Shown piece by piece: positions 61,574 through 64,000 of a DNA stretch of 64,000 bases. The notes below the pieces were generated by a model that saw nothing but the letters and a program-made list of their open reading frames with translations, ran no database searches and had not been told where the DNA came from. The DNA comes from Streptomyces sp. NBC_00258. GTDB lineage: Bacteria > Actinomycetota > Actinomycetes > Streptomycetales > Streptomycetaceae. The first letter of the stretch is position 1, and each line of letters starts with the position of its first letter. Location: the NCBI RefSeq assembly GCF_036182465.1, contig NZ_CP108081.1:5270001-5334000 (forward strand), given 5' to 3'. Both the position numbers and the translations under genes were made by a program.

Positions 61574-63772
61574 TCAGGACTTCGGTTCGAACGACTTCGT
61601 CAGCGTCCGCCACGTATTTTTACGAAGTTCGGTGTCCCATTTCGAGCCCTTCGCGGTGTACATGAGCCCATATCCGAGGCCGTCGTTGACGACGAACCCG
61701 CGGTCTATCGACCGGTACTGGGTCCCACCATCAACGTAGGTGAACTCCCAGTCGGCCGTGTTCCAGCCGCGGTAGTCCACCTTCTCTATTCGGATGCGCT
61801 TGTACTGCGGCCGCTGCATGAACTGCTCTTGGTTCTTCCAGTCCGCCACCGGGTCGCTCTTGGGCGTCGTGGTCCATCCGACCAGCAGCTTCTGCCCGTC
61901 AGGACCGGCGAACCGGGACCCGGCCGCACTCGTGGACTCGTACTTCCACCCCTTGGGCAGCCCGATCGAGAACCCCTGCCCGCTCTTGTACGTCTCCGCG
62001 GCGCCGTCGCCCGAACCGCTGCCGGAGTCGTCCTTCGAACCGCCGGTCTCACCGGACGCACTCGCACTCGGCGAACTGCCGGTGTTCGCGCCTCCGCCGG
62101 CGGAGTCGGTCTTCTCTCCGCTGTCCTTTTCCGTACCGCTCTTCTCGTCCTGCTTGGTGTCGCTGCCCGCGCTCGCGCCGCTCGACACCGACTTGTCGTC
62201 GCCGCCCTTGTTCTCCTTGGCGCTGGAGTCGTCGCCGCCACTGAGCGTGACGGCGAGGATCGTGCCCAGCACGGCCAGCACGACGACCACGGCGACGATC
62301 ATCAGCGTCCGCCGGGGCACCACATCGGTGAGCGACGCCCTCGGCGCGGCGGTCCGCGGATGCGTGTCCCCGGCACCGCCCGAACTCCCGCCCACCGAAC
62401 TGAAGTTCACCACGGAGGCAGCAGAATCACGCCCCTTGGCCGAACCGGCCGAATCCGCGGAGGCAGAGCGAGGAGCAGCCTCGGCGGCCGAGTCAGAAGG
62501 GGCAGGGGCAGGGGCAGCAGGCGAAGAGGGGGTCGAGGCTGAGGCGGAGGGGGAGGGGGAGGCTTCAGGAGCAGCCGAGGCCGAGGCTGATGTCGAGGCC
62601 TTGGCAGCCTTGCCGTCCGCCCCCTCCGGCGCCGCCGGAGCCTCGGTGTCCGCGGCTTTCCCGGCACCGGCCTTCCCGGCACCGGCCTTCCGGGCTCCGG
62701 CCACCGCGGCAGCCCCCGCCGCGGCAGCAGCCCCCTTGCCCTTCCGCACGGAACGCAGGGCCCCGCGAAGCCGCTCCACCGGCTCCTCGCCCTTCTTGCT
62801 CCCGCCCGCGGCCTTGCCGCCCGAACTCTTCTTCTTGGCAGGGGCGTCGTCCACCGGAAGCTCGGGCAACGGCACGACCTTCGTCGCGTCCGCCGGCTCC
62901 GGCTCGTCCTCCTTGGGCTCGGGCGCGTGAAGCACCTCGGTGAGCATCGCCCGGGCCCCGGCGTCGTCGAGCCGCTGCTCGGGGTCCTTGACGAGCAGCC
63001 CGTAGATGACCTTCTCCAGCGGCCCGGCGTTCTTGGGCTGCTCCATCGGCTCCGTCATCACCGCGGTGAGCGTCGCGATGGCGGACCCCTTGTCGTACGG
63101 CGGCACGCCTTCCACCGACGCGTACAGCAACCCGCCGAGCGACCACAGGTCGGCCGCGGGGCCCGGCTTGTGCCCCCGCGCGCGCTCGGGCGAGATGTAG
63201 GAGGGCGCACCGACGAGCATGCCGGTCGAGGTGATGGACGGGTCGCCCTCCACCTGAGCGATACCGAAGTCGGTGAGCACGACCCGGCCGTCCTCGGCGA
63301 TGAGCACGTTCGACGGCTTCACGTCCCGGTGCAGGATGCCCTCGCGGTGCGCCGAACGCAGCACGTCGAGGATGGCCAGCCCCACCTCGGCCGCGCGCTT
63401 CGGCGTGAGCAGCCCGTCCTCACGGATGACCTCGGCGAGCGACTTGCCCTCGACGAGTTCCATCACGATCCACGGCCGGTTGTCCTCGTCGATCACGTCG
63501 AAGACCGTCACCGCGCCGTTGTTCCGGATCCGCGCGATGGCCTTGGCCTCACGGAAGGTCCGCGTGATCAGCCGCCGCTTCTCGTCCTCGTCGATCCGCG
63601 CCGGCAAGCGCAGTTCCTTGACCGCGACCGTCCGGCCCAGCGTCTCGTCCTTGGCCCGCCACACGGTGCCCATGCCGCCGCGGCCGAGGACTCCTCCCAG
63701 CCGGTATCGCCCGGCGAGAAGACGATCGCTCTCGTCCTGCCGGGATGCTCCCGTGCGCTCCGCCTCCGACAT
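61574..63772 (-). CDS. Ser/Thr protein kinase with extracytoplasmic domain
   Basis: A 732-residue transmembrane kinase. ATG 63772 (MSEAERTGASRQDE) follows GAGGGG; the frame is open further to 63886 but that is not needed. The kinase domain (about 18-280) has LGRGGMGTVW, VAVKELR, HRDVKPSNVLI, DFGIAQV and YISPERARGHKPGPAADLW. A long Ala/Lys/Ser/Pro cytoplasmic linker (about 300-485) precedes the transmembrane helix (about 489-512, LMIVAVVVVLAVLGTILAV). A Ser/Gly/Asp linker leads to the outer domain (about 590-732) with FSIGLPKGWKYESTSAAG and WNTADWEFTYVDG. It is the first minus-strand gene of the cluster and is divergent from the partial gene at 63950. Confidence 0.95.
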   Translation of the reverse strand: MSEAERTGASRQDESDRLLAGRYRLGGVLGRGGMGTVWRAKDETLGRTVAVKELRLPARIDEDEKRRLITRTFREAKAIARIRNNGAVTVFDVIDEDNRPWIVMELVEGKSLAEVIREDGLLTPKRAAEVGLAILDVLRSAHREGILHRDVKPSNVLIAEDGRVVLTDFGIAQVEGDPSITSTGMLVGAPSYISPERARGHKPGPAADLWSLGGLLYASVEGVPPYDKGSAIATLTAVMTEPMEQPKNAGPLEKVIYGLLVKDPEQRLDDAGARAMLTEVLHAPEPKEDEPEPADATKVVPLPELPVDDAPAKKKSSGGKAAGGSKKGEEPVERLRGALRSVRKGKGAAAAAGAAAVAGARKAGAGKAGAGKAADTEAPAAPEGADGKAAKASTSASASAAPEASPSPSASASTPSSPAAPAPAPSDSAAEAAPRSASADSAGSAKGRDSAASVVNFSSVGGSSGGAGDTHPRTAAPRASLTDVVPRRTLMIVAVVVVLAVLGTILAVTLSGGDDSSAKENKGGDDKSVSSGASAGSDTKQDEKSGTEKDSGEKTDSAGGGANTGSSPSASASGETGGSKDDSGSGSGDGAAETYKSGQGFSIGLPKGWKYESTSAAGSRFAGPDGQKLLVGWTTTPKSDPVADWKNQEQFMQRPQYKRIRIEKVDYRGWNTADWEFTYVDGGTQYRSIDRGFVVNDGLGYGLMYTAKGSKWDTELRKNTWRTLTKSFEPKS

Positions 63773-63949
63773 GCGTCCCCTCATGCAACCCGCCCTGACA
63801 GAGCCTCCATTGTCACCCACCCGACCACCGTCCGACGCCCCGGGTGCCCCCTCGTGGAAGCATTGCTTCCCCGCGCCGCCCCTCACCTGCCCCGCCCGTC
63901 ACCCGGCCGAGCCCGTCCCTCATGATGAGCGGCGACAAGGAAGGACCTC

Positions 63950-64000
63950 ATGCCGCCTCTGAGGACGCTACTGACCCTTCCTGTGTGCCTGACCCTCCTC
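63950..64000 (+). CDS. Partial CDS, secreted protein N-terminus
   Basis: ATG 63950 is preceded by AAGGAAGGA and opens a frame, MPPLRTLLTLPVCLTLL, that continues past the window edge and looks like a signal peptide. The product is unknown. It is divergent from the kinase at 61574. Confidence 0.6.
   Translation, partial: MPPLRTLLTLPVCLTLL

Overview
The window is chromosomal DNA of a Streptomyces species. The support is very high G+C with GTG/TTG starts, an icmB-type B12 subunit, a surface protein with an LAETG sortase signal, two NlpC/P60 hydrolases of which one has a c-di-AMP riboswitch, and a dense Ser/Thr kinase cluster beside guaA. From memory the gene order resembles the S. coelicolor SCO4775-SCO4811 interval; I could not check this by search. 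I saw no mobile element, CRISPR array, rRNA or tRNA, so this reads as core rather than acquired DNA.

Layout. 1-7.1 kb: a sigma-factor-like membrane-anchored protein, sucCD (succinyl-CoA synthetase), and two neighbouring secreted repeat proteins, one built of 11-residue repeats and one with 8-residue repeats. 7.3-15.4 kb: a divergent five-gene island, MoxR ATPase - DUF5682-like - VWA protein on the minus strand and SWIM zinc-finger protein - DUF5691-like HEAT protein on the plus strand, facing each other across a perfect 13-bp inverted repeat. 15.6-26.1 kb: icmB, lipase, M23 peptidase, pcrA, and the two NlpC/P60 genes around a small membrane protein. 26.4-29.5 kb: membrane protein, MocR regulator and methyltransferase. 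29.5-33.6 kb: a LiaFSR-like envelope-stress module (LuxR-type regulator, PspC-domain kinase, divergent PspC/LiaF-like membrane protein). 33.6-40.7 kb: DoxX, a membrane protein, a DUF4429 protein, class II aldolase, a small-ORF/membrane-protein pair, an FMN-binding-fold protein and guaA.

41.0-41.5 kb: chorismate mutase preceded by what looks like a leaderless attenuator whose 23-residue leader peptide has a Phe-Val-Phe-Thr-Tyr run using the rare codons TTT and TAT, then a 13-bp GC-rich terminator hairpin. 42.2-49.1 kb: an atypical lipoprotein, a membrane-anchored protein, the LAETG protein, a cholesterol-oxidase-type GMC oxidoreductase and a succinic semialdehyde dehydrogenase. 49.2-63.8 kb: five intact Ser/Thr kinases plus one large pseudokinase, interleaved with a diacylglycerol-kinase-like protein and a lipoprotein paralogous to the one at 42.2 kb. 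Most of these kinases carry one transmembrane helix and a related-looking extracytoplasmic domain, so the cluster looks like a set of envelope sensors. The window ends in the first codons of a divergent secreted protein.

The most interesting items are the Phe/Tyr leader before chorismate mutase, the five-gene MoxR/VWA/SWIM island with its two-GX2H-motif protein and shared inverted repeat, and the pseudokinase split by an insertion of about 300 residues.
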